A DNA stretch of 64,000 nt from positions 186,001-250,000 of the forward strand of contig JANLVI010000012.1 in NCBI GenBank assembly GCA_031363915.1, in the 5' to 3' direction. This DNA is from JANLVI01 sp031363915. Its GTDB lineage: Bacteria; Vulcanimicrobiota; Vulcanimicrobiia; Vulcanimicrobiales; Vulcanimicrobiaceae. A model generated the notes under the pieces. It was not told where the DNA came from and did no database searches. It saw nothing but the letters and a program-made list of their open reading frames with translations. Position numbers and translations under genes: made by a program. Below, piece after piece: positions 43,415 through 52,129 of this stretch. How positions within the stretch are numbered: position 1 is the stretch's first letter; every line of letters begins with the position of its first letter.

Positions 43415-44572
43415 TCACGGCGAAAGATAGTCGATGATGTCGCAGATCTGTTCGGTTCCTTCGGGTCCCAACGCGCCGAAAAAGGGGAGGCACAGCACTT
43501 CGTTTGCGACGGCGTGGGCGACGGGCAATCGGTCTGCTCGACTTGATGGAAGCTCGCGGTAGCTCGGGAACGTGCTGCACAGCGGGTAAAAATAGCGGCG
43601 TGCGAAGACGTTGAACGATTTTAACCGTTCGTAGAGCGCGTCCCGTGCGCCGCGATCGGAGATGCGCACCACGAAATATTGTAGACTATCGGAGATGCCC
43701 TCGGGCACGGAAACGGTCTGCATGCCGGGAAGCCGGCCGAGCCGCTCGCGATAAATCGCTGCGATCTCGCGGCGACGGGTCATTTCCTCATCGACGAGCG
43801 GTAAGACGTGCAAACCGAGGGCGGCCTGCAATTCACTGAGCTTGCCGTTGATGCCAGCGAGCGGCACGTCGACTTCGCTTGCGATGCCGAAATTTCGCAA
43901 GAGTTTTAGCTTGCGATCGCACGCGGCGTCCGGGGCGACGACGGCGCCGCCTTCGCCCGTGTGAAAAAGTTTGGTCGCGTGAAAACTGAGGGCTGAAGCA
44001 TCGCCGTAGTCGAGTACGGACGTTTCGCCGATGCGCGTGCCGAACGCGTGGGCGGCATCGTACACGACGCGCAGTCCGTGCGTTTTCGCGATTGCTGCGA
44101 TCGCCGCGACGTCGCATGGAATTCCGTAGACGTGAACGCCGAGAATCGCGCTCGTACGCGGGGTGATCGCGAGTTCGATGGCCTCGGGGGAGATCGTCAT
44201 CGTGCGTGGGTCGATGTCGACGAAGACCGGCGTCAGCCCGAGCCACAGCAGCACGTGCGTCGTGGCGGGGAATGTGAACGGTGTCGTAATCACTTCGCCC
44301 GTGAGGTCGAGCGCGCGCATCGCCAAGAGCAGAGCCGTCGTGCCGCTGCCCGCAAGACAGAGGTGGTCTACCGCAAGTCGCTCGGCGAGCTGCACTTCGA
44401 GTGCCTGATGGAGCGGTCCGCTGTTGGTCAGGATCCCACGTTCCCAAATCCCGTCGAGCGTCTTGCGGACGTCGTCGAGATCGGGAAAAATCGGCCGTGC
44501 GACATAGGTTGGCACCGCCAACGACTCAGGCGCTTGGCGCGCGCCCGAACTGCGCGCGAAAGTCACGCGCAT
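43415..44572 (-). CDS. DegT/DnrJ/EryC1 sugar-nucleotide aminotransferase
   Basis: A 385-residue PLP enzyme with TSGP-like LTNSGPLHQALEVQLAER, TTPFTFPATTHVLLW, VHVYGIPCDV, VVYDAAHAFGTRI and the PLP-lysine block SFHATKLFHTGEGGAVV. It converts a nucleotide-linked keto-sugar to the amino sugar; VioA- and QdtB-type enzymes are the closest I can name from memory. It is intact, unlike the truncated paralogue just upstream on the other strand. It stands alone on the minus strand, with a 478-base gap before kamD. Confidence 0.85.
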   Translation of the reverse strand: MRVTFARSSGARQAPESLAVPTYVARPIFPDLDDVRKTLDGIWERGILTNSGPLHQALEVQLAERLAVDHLCLAGSGTTALLLAMRALDLTGEVITTPFTFPATTHVLLWLGLTPVFVDIDPRTMTISPEAIELAITPRTSAILGVHVYGIPCDVAAIAAIAKTHGLRVVYDAAHAFGTRIGETSVLDYGDASALSFHATKLFHTGEGGAVVAPDAACDRKLKLLRNFGIASEVDVPLAGINGKLSELQAALGLHVLPLVDEEMTRRREIAAIYRERLGRLPGMQTVSVPEGISDSLQYFVVRISDRGARDALYERLKSFNVFARRYFYPLCSTFPSYRELPSSRADRLPVAHAVANEVLCLPFFGALGPEGTEQICDIIDYLSP

Positions 44573-45050
44573 GGCGGAAAAATCGGGCGAGCCGCTTCTG
44601 GTACAGCTTTAAACATGGACGGAGCAGAATTAGACGTGCTCCGAACCTGCGCCTTCGGTGCGCACCCCGATCTCCATTGACCGTATTGCTGACTAGCGTG
44701 CTTCGTCCGAGATTCTCATATCGAATGTTGAACTTCAATTTTATGCGCCAAAACACATACGACAGTCGAGCGTGCAAGGTCGAAACCGAGTGCGATTTGC
44801 CAAACGAATAATCGCCCGCCACGTCGGCTCCGTGCAGGCCCCAAGGTAGGCCTTCCAACGCACGTTCGGGCAGGCCGTCAACGCCGTGCGCGAACTGGTT
44901 CCGGCGCATTTGACGCGTGATACGCTAAGAGCATTTCGTGACAAGACGGATCCTATTTAGCGTAGAAACGCGACAGATGTACGGCGAAAACCCAAAGATT
45001 GGCGAATAGACTCGAGCGGAATAGCCCTTTAAGGGACGAATTGTACGCTC
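44573..45050. other. Gene-poor gap upstream of kamD
   Basis: No convincing gene is seen. Some open stretches exist on both strands but they lack recognisable domains and have poor coding character. No cobalamin riboswitch (no GCCACTG-type B12 box) was found before the B12-dependent kamD. The stretch ends with AAGGG about 14 bases before the kamD ATG. It may be an eroded gene or a regulatory region for the two divergent neighbours. Confidence 0.4.
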
Positions 45051-46598
45051 ATGCAACTTCAGGTAGACGGCCGTTTGATCGAGAGCGGGCGGCGCTTGGC
45101 CGCATCGGTCACCGCTCCGATCGCGACTTTTATCGACCGACACTCGACGGTTTCGGTTGAGCGCTCGGTGCTTCGTCTGCTTGGTGTCGACGGCGTGGAC
45201 GATGACGACGTGCCTTTCGTAAACCGGGTTCTCGAACGTTCCGGGTCGCCGACGAGCGGCATCGCTCGCCTTTTCGGCCGTGTTCTCGCGGAGACGGGTC
45301 TTCGGCCAAGCGAAGCGGCCCGGGCCATCGCTCAAGGAACGATCGACCTGGGCGGGTTGCCCTCGATTGCAAATGAGGCGGCGCAGGCCGCGCTCGCCCA
45401 GCACGTAGGAGCGGCTGTGGCGCGAATCGACCGCAATAGGGTTGACCGAGCCGATCGGCTAGCCCGTTTCCCGCAGGCTCCGCCGCCATTACTTTACCTC
45501 ATCGTAGCGAGTGGGAATATCTACGAAGACCGCACCGCTGCGGTTGCCGCAGCAGAGGCTGGCGCACAGATCATAGCCGTGATCCGCTCGACGGCTCAAT
45601 CGCTGCTCGATTTCGTGCCCTTCGGTGCGACGACCGAAGGCTTCGGCGGCACGTATGCGACGCAAGAAAACTTCCGCATCATGCGCGAGGCGCTCGATGA
45701 GGTCTCCGAGCGGCTCGGCCGCTACGTGATGCTCACCAACTACGCAAGCGGTCTCTGCATGCCGGAGATCGCGACGATGGCCGCGCTCGAGCGGCTCGAC
45801 ATGTTGCTCAACGACTCGATGTACGGCATCCTTTTCCGCGACATCAACATGAAACGGACGTTTGTCGACCAGCATTTCTCGCGGCTGCTGAACGCGCGTA
45901 GCGGGATCATTATCAACACGGGTGAGGATAACTACCTCACGACCGCCGATGCCGTCGAACAAGCGCCAGCGGTGCTCGCATCGCAGTTTATTAACGAGGC
46001 TTTCGCGCATCGTGCTGGGATGCGCGACGAGCAAATCGGCCTCGGCGATGCCTTTGAAATCGATCCCGATCTCGAAGACGGGTTTTTGCTTCAAATCGCA
46101 CAGGCCCAACTCGCTCGACAGATTTTCCCGAACTCGCCGCTGAAATACATGCCGCCGACAAAGCACATGACCGGCAACATTTTCAAAGGCCACTTGATGG
46201 ATGCGATGTTCAACCTCACCTCCGTCATGACGAATCAATCGATCCATCTGTGCGGCATGCTCACCGAGGCGATCCACACGCCGTTTCTTCACGACCGCGC
46301 GCTCGCGATCGAAAATGCGCAATATATCATGGGGACCGCGCGCCATTTCGGTGACGAAATCACCTTTAAGCCCGGCGGGAAGATCGAGTCGCGGGCGCAA
46401 TTCGTGCTCGCTGAGGCGGTCAAACTGCTGGAGCGCGTCGCCGAGCGTGGACTCATGGAGTCGATTGAAGGCAAAGTCTTCGCCGATGTCTCGCGTTCGC
46501 CCGACGGCGGCCGTGGCTTCAACGGCGTCTTCGAAAAGGCGCCCGACTACTGGAATCCGTTCGCGGATGAACTCGCGTTGACGTCGAGCGCACGATGA
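45051..46598 (+). CDS. kamD: Lysine 5,6-aminomutase alpha subunit (KamD)
   Basis: A 515-residue TIM-barrel subunit of D-lysine/L-beta-lysine 5,6-aminomutase, which moves the epsilon amino group of lysine to C5 using adenosylcobalamin and PLP. Conserved stretches include DLGGLPSIANEAAQAALAQH, LLYLIVASGNIYEDRTAAVA, VPFGATTEGFGGTYATQENF and YMPPTKHMTGNIFKGHLMDA, in the order of KamD. The length is typical (about 515). ATG at 45051 with AAGGGA upstream. The beta subunit follows with a four-base overlap. The pathway enzymes Kdd, Kce and Kal are not encoded in the window, so the aminomutase either feeds a pathway elsewhere or makes a modified lysine for another use. Confidence 0.93.
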   Translation: MQLQVDGRLIESGRRLAASVTAPIATFIDRHSTVSVERSVLRLLGVDGVDDDDVPFVNRVLERSGSPTSGIARLFGRVLAETGLRPSEAARAIAQGTIDLGGLPSIANEAAQAALAQHVGAAVARIDRNRVDRADRLARFPQAPPPLLYLIVASGNIYEDRTAAVAAAEAGAQIIAVIRSTAQSLLDFVPFGATTEGFGGTYATQENFRIMREALDEVSERLGRYVMLTNYASGLCMPEIATMAALERLDMLLNDSMYGILFRDINMKRTFVDQHFSRLLNARSGIIINTGEDNYLTTADAVEQAPAVLASQFINEAFAHRAGMRDEQIGLGDAFEIDPDLEDGFLLQIAQAQLARQIFPNSPLKYMPPTKHMTGNIFKGHLMDAMFNLTSVMTNQSIHLCGMLTEAIHTPFLHDRALAIENAQYIMGTARHFGDEITFKPGGKIESRAQFVLAEAVKLLERVAERGLMESIEGKVFADVSRSPDGGRGFNGVFEKAPDYWNPFADELALTSSAR

Positions 46599-47377
46599 AT
46601 ATCGCGAAACCCTACGGCGATGCAAAAGACGACGGCGCGATGCAGTTATCGTTTACGCTGCCGGTTCCGTGGAGCGAGGCGGCTGACGAAGCCGCCCGTC
46701 AGCTCGTCGCGAAAATGGGTTTCTCCGACGTCTCCGTCGTCGACGGGCGGGCGATTGCAGCCGGCTATTCGTTTTTTGTGGTCTACGCACGCACGTCGAT
46801 TGGCGTCGACGTCGACACGATCACCGCACCCTCTGCCACGACCGATGCCCTCGATATGGACGCGGTCGATGCCCTAGTCCGCGAGCGTGTCGGGCGCAAG
46901 ATTCGCGTCGCGGGAGCCTGCATCGGAACCGACGCTCACACCGTGGGCATCGATGCGATTCTTAACATGAAGGGCTATAAGGGCGATTATGGCCTCGAGC
47001 GTTACCACGAATTCGAAATCCACAATTTAGGTAGTCAAGTTTCTGTTGATGAGTTCGTTCGATTTACCAAAACCAACAACATCGATGCCGTGCTGGCTTC
47101 GCAAGTCGTCACCCAAAAGGGTAGCGATATCGCGAATTTCACGGCGCTTGCCGAATTGCTCGAAGCCGAGGGCATCCGCGATCGGGTCCTACTGCTGTGC
47201 GGGGGGCCGCGGGTTACGAATTTGCTGGCCGCCGAACTTGGTTACGACGCCGGCTTTGGCCGGGGAACTGTCCCAAGTGAGGTCGCGACGTTCATCGCGC
47301 GTCGCTTCAGCGAGAAAGCACACGACCCGGGGGCGGCCGTCAAGGACGCGAAGCAACCTCCGACCGGCGCGCGATAA
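46595..47377 (+). CDS. kamE: Lysine 5,6-aminomutase beta subunit (KamE), B12- and PLP-binding
   Basis: A 260-residue beta subunit with the cobalamin-binding DAHTVG motif; H115 is the base-off cobalt ligand. Eleven residues later K126 (in ILNMKGYKG) aligns with the PLP-binding lysine (Lys144) described for the Acetoanaerobium (Clostridium) sticklandii enzyme. ERYHEFEIHNLGSQVSVDEF and VASQVVTQKGSDIANF follow, and GYDAGFGRGTVPSEVATFI closes the Rossmann fold. It forms the heterodimer with KamD. The last 38 bases overlap the end of the convergent methyltransferase gene. No reactivating chaperone (KamB/KamC-like) is seen nearby. Confidence 0.93.
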   Translation: MNIAKPYGDAKDDGAMQLSFTLPVPWSEAADEAARQLVAKMGFSDVSVVDGRAIAAGYSFFVVYARTSIGVDVDTITAPSATTDALDMDAVDALVRERVGRKIRVAGACIGTDAHTVGIDAILNMKGYKGDYGLERYHEFEIHNLGSQVSVDEFVRFTKTNNIDAVLASQVVTQKGSDIANFTALAELLEAEGIRDRVLLLCGGPRVTNLLAAELGYDAGFGRGTVPSEVATFIARRFSEKAHDPGAAVKDAKQPPTGAR

Positions 47378-48083
47378 AGAGGCTTTGCTTTCCAAAAAAT
47401 CGCCAAAAAATCGGCAAGCGGAGATAGAGGCGCACGAGTGCCGGATGACTGGGTAATTTGGACTTCGTGGTATACGGTAGGAAGCGCAAAACCTCGCGTT
47501 CGAGCCGCAGCCCGGAGAGTTCGAGCGCCTCGCGCATGCTGGCGTCGGTGAGGACCATGCTATGATCGATGAAATCGAAGTAGCGCCAGCCCAAGAGACG
47601 GAAATTCGGTTGCAAGATGACGACGCGTCCTTGCGGTGAGAGACGTTCGCGTACGCGACGCAAGAGATCGAGCACGGTTTGGCTGTTTCCGAGATGCTCG
47701 AGAAAATTACTAATGAAAATAAGGTCGAAATGGTTTTGCGGGACCTCGCCGAGGCCGAGATCGCCCACGGTGTGGACGGTGACACCGGGTGCGGCGTGCC
47801 GCTTCGCATCCGGGTTTGCGTCGATACCGACGCGCTCTTCCGCCTTCACGGCGTTGAGAAAGTGGCAGAAGCCGCAGCCGATATCGAGTACGCGCGCATT
47901 GGCAGGTATGAGTTGCTGGAAGTAATCGGTTACGAGTACGTTCCAGACAGCGCGGACGCCCGCGAGCTCCGTTGGATTCCAGCGCTGGCCATAGATAAGT
48001 TCGAGTTCTGACGTGCTCACCTCACGTGCTTCATTCCGCCCCCGAAGCGCCCTGCTCGATCGCTCCCCTCGCCGGTCTCCCAT
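47340..48083 (-). CDS. Class I SAM-dependent methyltransferase
   Basis: A 247-residue methyltransferase with SAM motif I VLDIGCGFCHFLNAV, FDLIFISNFLEHLGNSQTV (motif IV) and SPQGRVVILQPNFRLLGWRY. The tail has a basic LYLRLPIFWRFFGKQSLFIARR segment typical of polysaccharide-locus enzymes. The ATG at 48083 is used; a GTG at 48020 would remove a low-complexity N-terminus. Its end overlaps kamE by 38 bases in a convergent arrangement. It is divergent from dacB with a 31-base gap. The acceptor is unknown. Confidence 0.8.
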   Translation of the reverse strand: MGDRRGERSSRALRGRNEAREVSTSELELIYGQRWNPTELAGVRAVWNVLVTDYFQQLIPANARVLDIGCGFCHFLNAVKAEERVGIDANPDAKRHAAPGVTVHTVGDLGLGEVPQNHFDLIFISNFLEHLGNSQTVLDLLRRVRERLSPQGRVVILQPNFRLLGWRYFDFIDHSMVLTDASMREALELSGLRLEREVLRFLPYTTKSKLPSHPALVRLYLRLPIFWRFFGKQSLFIARRSEVASRP

Positions 48084-48114
48084 GAATTTTCGGATCGGCC
48101 ACTAAGGCAGTCCG

Positions 48115-49695
48115 ATGAAACATCGAAAACCCATCGTGCGCTCGCGACGTACCTTCGCGGCGCTCGCGTTCTGCGCGATGGCGACCGGCTTAGGATTCGT
48201 TCCGGCGTCGGCCGTCGATCGGACGCTCGGAGCGGACGTGGCTAAGCCGAGTGCGGTCGGCGCGAGTTGGTCGCAGGCTCAGCAGAATATGCTCGCTCGC
48301 GATCTCGACGCGCAGCTTACTACTGCCGCGACGCTCAAAGGCGCACACGTCGGAATTCTTGCGGTCGACGCTCGCGATGGCACCGTCCTCTACGAGCGGA
48401 ATCCGGACGACGCACTAATGCCTGCATCGACGTTCAAATTGCTTACGGGAAGCGCCGCCTTGGAGCGTCTCGGCCCGGCATTTCGATTCCGCACCGCGGC
48501 CCTCGCGGAGGGTTCCGTCCAGGGCGGCGTGCTGCGCGGTCGTCTCGTCGTGCGCGGCGGTGGCGATCCGCTCCTTCGCGCCGCCGACTTCGACGATCTC
48601 GCGGCCGCACTCAAACGCGCCGGCATTGGCCGCATTGATGGACCGGTCGATATCGACACGTCGCATTTTGCCGATCCGCCCTACATGCCGGGCTGGTCAT
48701 GGGATGATTTCCCATATTACTACGCTCCCAAAATTTCTGCGTTCTCGTTCGAAGAAAACGTCGTGCATCTGACGATCACTCCGGCGCGCACGGCTGGTAT
48801 GCGGGCGAAGATAGCCGCAGCCCCGTATGGACGCGTGGATGACTCATCCGGAGGTTGTGTGCTGACGAGTGATGTCGTCGTTCTTTCTCACGTGGTGACC
48901 GGAGCGCGGAGTTCTGCCGATTCGGTCGATCTCGAGCGCGATCCGGCCGGATGCATTACCGTCAAGGGCACGATTCCGCTCGATGCCGCACCCGAAACCG
49001 TCGATGCAGCCGTCCCGAGCCCCGAAGTCTACGCGTGGCATGTGCTCGGCGATCGATTTCGCGCTCACGGTATCGCCTTTAGCGCACCGCGTTCGTACCC
49101 GGGATTTGCACAAAGCGTCGTGGCAGCGCCCGCCTCACCGAACGCGCGCGTCGTTTGGACGCATGATTCGGAGCCGCTTTCCGACCTGCTCGCCGATCTG
49201 TGGCTGCCAAGTGACAATCTTCTCGCGGAGTTACTCCTCAAATCGCTGGGCGCAGCCACCGCCGAGCCGGGCACCGCAGCAAGCGGAGTCGCCTATGAAA
49301 CGCAGTGGCTGCGATCGCTCGGCGTCGACGTTGCGCTGCTCTCGATCGATGATGGGAGCGGTCTCTCGGCGTACGACCGCATCACCCCTCGCGCCCTCGT
49401 CGCCGTTCTGCAACACGATTGGAACGCTCCCACGCGCGAAACGGTGCTTGACGATCTTCCGGTTGCGGGTGTGAGCGGCACGCTCAAGTCAAGCTTTGCG
49501 GGAACGCTCGCTGAGAAGGCCGTGTTTGCAAAAACAGGATCGCTCTCGCACGTCCGCACGCTTGCAGGGTATGCCGCAACGCAAGTTCATGGCGCCGTCA
49601 TCTTCGCGTTTCAAGTCGACGATTGGTCAGGAACAGCGGCCGATTTAAATTTGATTCGCGCTAGCTTTCTTTCGCGCATCATCGGAGACCACTAG
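48115..49695 (+). CDS. dacB: D-alanyl-D-alanine carboxypeptidase/endopeptidase (PBP4, DacB type)
   Basis: A 526-residue S13 peptidase with a long basic N-terminus and signal peptide ending near VPASAVD. The active-site motifs are present: the SxxK motif in PASTFK (S about 105), SDN in PSDNLLAELLL (about 366), and KTG in FAKTGSLSHV (about 473). It trims D-Ala or cleaves D-Ala cross-bridges in peptidoglycan outside the inner membrane. The length is usual (about 480-530). The gene is followed immediately by the RGW-methyltransferase fusion at 49696, with no gap after its stop. Confidence 0.92.
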   Translation: MKHRKPIVRSRRTFAALAFCAMATGLGFVPASAVDRTLGADVAKPSAVGASWSQAQQNMLARDLDAQLTTAATLKGAHVGILAVDARDGTVLYERNPDDALMPASTFKLLTGSAALERLGPAFRFRTAALAEGSVQGGVLRGRLVVRGGGDPLLRAADFDDLAAALKRAGIGRIDGPVDIDTSHFADPPYMPGWSWDDFPYYYAPKISAFSFEENVVHLTITPARTAGMRAKIAAAPYGRVDDSSGGCVLTSDVVVLSHVVTGARSSADSVDLERDPAGCITVKGTIPLDAAPETVDAAVPSPEVYAWHVLGDRFRAHGIAFSAPRSYPGFAQSVVAAPASPNARVVWTHDSEPLSDLLADLWLPSDNLLAELLLKSLGAATAEPGTAASGVAYETQWLRSLGVDVALLSIDDGSGLSAYDRITPRALVAVLQHDWNAPTRETVLDDLPVAGVSGTLKSSFAGTLAEKAVFAKTGSLSHVRTLAGYAATQVHGAVIFAFQVDDWSGTAADLNLIRASFLSRIIGDH

Positions 49696-51126
49696 ATGCC
49701 GCGCGACACGCTTTGCAGCGCGTGCGACGCAGGCATCGAACTTTCAGACGACGGAAATACGTCCGCGATGGCAATTGCGGGCTGGGTCGATTCGATTGAT
49801 GATAACGTCGTGCGCGGATGGGCGTACAACCCGGGCGCCGCTACGCATGCCGAAGTTGAGATTTGGATCGGCGAACGATTGATCGGTTCCGCGCTTGCCG
49901 CCGAGTATCGTAGCGATCTTGCGGCAGCCGGGGTCGGCGACGGGCACTGCGGATTCACGTTCCAACTTCCCGATTTTGGCTCGGAGACGATAACGGTCCG
50001 CGCCATTCACGCAGCAAACGGGGAGACGCTGAACGGCGGAATACGCATCCTGAGCGATACCGGTCTTAGCAAGAGCGATGTTTTCTCCGGTGTACTCGCT
50101 CGCGGACGGTGGATGGTTCACAGGATTCGCACGGATGGTGAATTCGTCGTCGAAGGCTGGGCGGTCCCACCATTCGGCATGCCGATGGAGTTTGCGATCT
50201 CGCATAACGGTACGTTGCTCGAGCTGGTTTCTTGTGTCCCCTCAGCAGAAGCCGCGACGCGTTTCGATATTCCGCCCGGCTCGGGGGCGTATGATTTTAT
50301 CGCGCGTGGTCCGCTCGTGCCTGGATCGTCGAGCACCGCTGCCCACGTCTTTGAATTTGTGAATCCGCGCACGGGCGAACCCTTCGATCCGCATCAGTCC
50401 GTCGCGCTGCAAATCGAACACGATGGCCCAATTCCTGATGAAGATCGCCGCAAACGTGTCGGCGGCTCCTCCGATTTACTGCCGTTCTTACAGCAAGGAC
50501 TCTCCGCATATCTGCGCCTCGACCAGGTACTTGGCGAGTACTTCGGCTCGTCTTTTAGCGCATCGCGCGCGATTCTCGATTGGGGCTGCGGATGCGGACG
50601 CGTTTTTTCGCACTTGCCCGTCGAGTTGCTTGAACGCCTGACCGGAATCGACATCGATGCCGGCAGCGTCGCGTGGTGCCGAAGTGTCTATCCCGCGGCA
50701 CGGTTCGAAACGATCGAACTCGACCCGCCGACGGCGCTTCCCACGTCGACGTACGACGTCATTTTCGGCATTTCGGTCTTCACGCATCTACTCGAACCTG
50801 CCGCAGAGGCATGGTTGCAAGAATTGCACCGTTTGAGCGCGCCGGGCGGAGCGATCCTCGTGACCGTTCTCGGCGATGTCGCCTGGGCAAACGCCGGGTT
50901 TTCACTCAATCGATTCATCGAGTTTCGCGCTTCCGGCTTTTACAACGCCGGGAAAAATACCGATCTCGATGACGCGCAAGCCGACGCGAGCCAGTATTAC
51001 AACACTTTCGTTTCGCGTCGTTACATCTATGAAAAATGGTCGCAGTATTTCGAGGTGCTCGACGTAATCGCGGGCAGCATCGGCAACCACCAGGATCTCG
51101 TGGTTCTGCGGCGCAGGCCAAACTGA
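49696..51126 (+). CDS. RGW-module protein fused to a SAM-dependent methyltransferase
   Basis: A 476-residue fusion. The N-terminal part (residues about 25-240) has two RGW-type modules: NVVRGWAYNPGAATHAEVEI with SDLAAAGVGDGHCGFTF, and FVVEGWAVPPFGMPMEFAI. The C-terminal part (residues about 270-470) is a class I methyltransferase: ILDWGCGCGRVFSHL (motif I), YDVIFGISVFTHLLEPA and LSAPGGAILVTVLGD. This is the clearest hint that the RGW module serves a glycan enzyme, perhaps by holding its substrate. The stop overlaps the SIS-domain gene start by one base. No signal peptide is seen, so methylation is probably cytoplasmic. Confidence 0.8.
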   Translation: MPRDTLCSACDAGIELSDDGNTSAMAIAGWVDSIDDNVVRGWAYNPGAATHAEVEIWIGERLIGSALAAEYRSDLAAAGVGDGHCGFTFQLPDFGSETITVRAIHAANGETLNGGIRILSDTGLSKSDVFSGVLARGRWMVHRIRTDGEFVVEGWAVPPFGMPMEFAISHNGTLLELVSCVPSAEAATRFDIPPGSGAYDFIARGPLVPGSSSTAAHVFEFVNPRTGEPFDPHQSVALQIEHDGPIPDEDRRKRVGGSSDLLPFLQQGLSAYLRLDQVLGEYFGSSFSASRAILDWGCGCGRVFSHLPVELLERLTGIDIDAGSVAWCRSVYPAARFETIELDPPTALPTSTYDVIFGISVFTHLLEPAAEAWLQELHRLSAPGGAILVTVLGDVAWANAGFSLNRFIEFRASGFYNAGKNTDLDDAQADASQYYNTFVSRRYIYEKWSQYFEVLDVIAGSIGNHQDLVVLRRRPN

Positions 51127-52121
51127 TGTTGGGCGCACATTTCGAATCCGAAATTCGCGAACAGCCCGATGTTTGGCGGCGCATCGCCGACTCGGAGAAA
51201 GCCGCGCAATTCGCGCATGCGATCGGCGATCGTTCGGTGCTCTTCGTGGGAAGTGGCAGTTCGCTCTTCGTCGGGATGCTCGGCGCTCTCGCGCTGCGGC
51301 GTCGTGGAATCCACGCGGTCGCACTTGCCGCGACGGAAGCACACTTCGATAACGAGGCCTATCGCGACGCATGCGTCGTCGCGCTCTCGCAGTCGGGGAC
51401 ATCAGCGGACTTGCTCTCCGCGCTCGATATCTTGCGGCCAAAACAGCTCATCGCGATCACGAATAGCCCGTTTTCCCCGCTCGCAGAGCGCGCCAACGTG
51501 GTTATCGATATCGAAGCAGGTCCGGAAATCGCCGTGCCCGCGAGCAAGAGCGTCTCAGCTATGGCAGCAATTTTACTTTGGGGCGCGGCACTTCGTGCCG
51601 GCAAGAGCACGCGCAACGCCGCGACGCTCAGCGAAACCGCAGAAGACGTTTGCCGCTGGCTCGAGGGCGATGGGGTCGCGGAAGTCGGCGAAGCGGCACG
51701 ACGACTCGCACCGCGCCGCGCGATCGTGATTGTCTCCGCCGGTTACGGCGTCCCGATTGCGATGGAGCTTGCCTTGAAGATCAAAGAAGCGAGTTACGTC
51801 CATGCGGAGGGCTTTGCGGCGGGCGAATTTCGCCATGGAAGTTCGGCGATGCTGGATGCATCGTGTGCGATCGTCGGGATCGTCGACGAACACGCGCGGA
51901 ATTTCGTTAATCGCCCGCTCGCGGAAGCGGCAAAAGCCGAAGCCCTGCGCTATGTTATCGGCGGTCACCTCGCCGATATTCCGCTTCTCGGCCCGGTCAC
52001 CGGCGATGCGTTCAACACACTCGCCTGGCTCGTCGCCGGGCAGATGCTTGCGCTCAACGTCGGTCGCTGCGCGTACGTCGAGAGCGATAGCCCGCGCGGA
52101 CTCTCGAAGTACGTCGTCTAG
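51126..52121 (+). CDS. Double SIS-domain sugar-phosphate isomerase/deaminase-like protein
   Basis: About 331 residues from ATG 51126, after a TGATG stop/start overlap. It contains two SIS domains like the isomerase half of GlmS and AgaS: LFVGSGSSLFVGMLGALALR, VVALSQSGTSADLLSAL, ASKSVSAMAAIL, and MELALKIKEASYVHAEGF with the EFRHG motif. The N-terminal glutaminase domain of GlmS is absent, so it cannot use glutamine alone. It may isomerise or deaminate a phosphorylated amino sugar for the surface glycan. It directly follows the RGW-methyltransferase and precedes a broken gene. Confidence 0.83.
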   Translation: MLGAHFESEIREQPDVWRRIADSEKAAQFAHAIGDRSVLFVGSGSSLFVGMLGALALRRRGIHAVALAATEAHFDNEAYRDACVVALSQSGTSADLLSALDILRPKQLIAITNSPFSPLAERANVVIDIEAGPEIAVPASKSVSAMAAILLWGAALRAGKSTRNAATLSETAEDVCRWLEGDGVAEVGEAARRLAPRRAIVIVSAGYGVPIAMELALKIKEASYVHAEGFAAGEFRHGSSAMLDASCAIVGIVDEHARNFVNRPLAEAAKAEALRYVIGGHLADIPLLGPVTGDAFNTLAWLVAGQMLALNVGRCAYVESDSPRGLSKYVV

Positions 52122-52129
52122 CGAGAGGG

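Noticed and set aside
44910..44938. TTGACG as the -35 box of a kamD promoter
   Set aside because: No acceptable -10 box at 16-18 bases spacing.
44573..45050. Cobalamin riboswitch before the B12-dependent kamD
   Set aside because: No B12-box sequence or matching stem arrangement could be found in the gap.
45489..46625. Long open stretch on the minus strand opposite kamD and the start of kamE
   Set aside because: It mirrors the high-GC codon pattern of kamD, has no recognisable domain and overlaps a certain gene completely.
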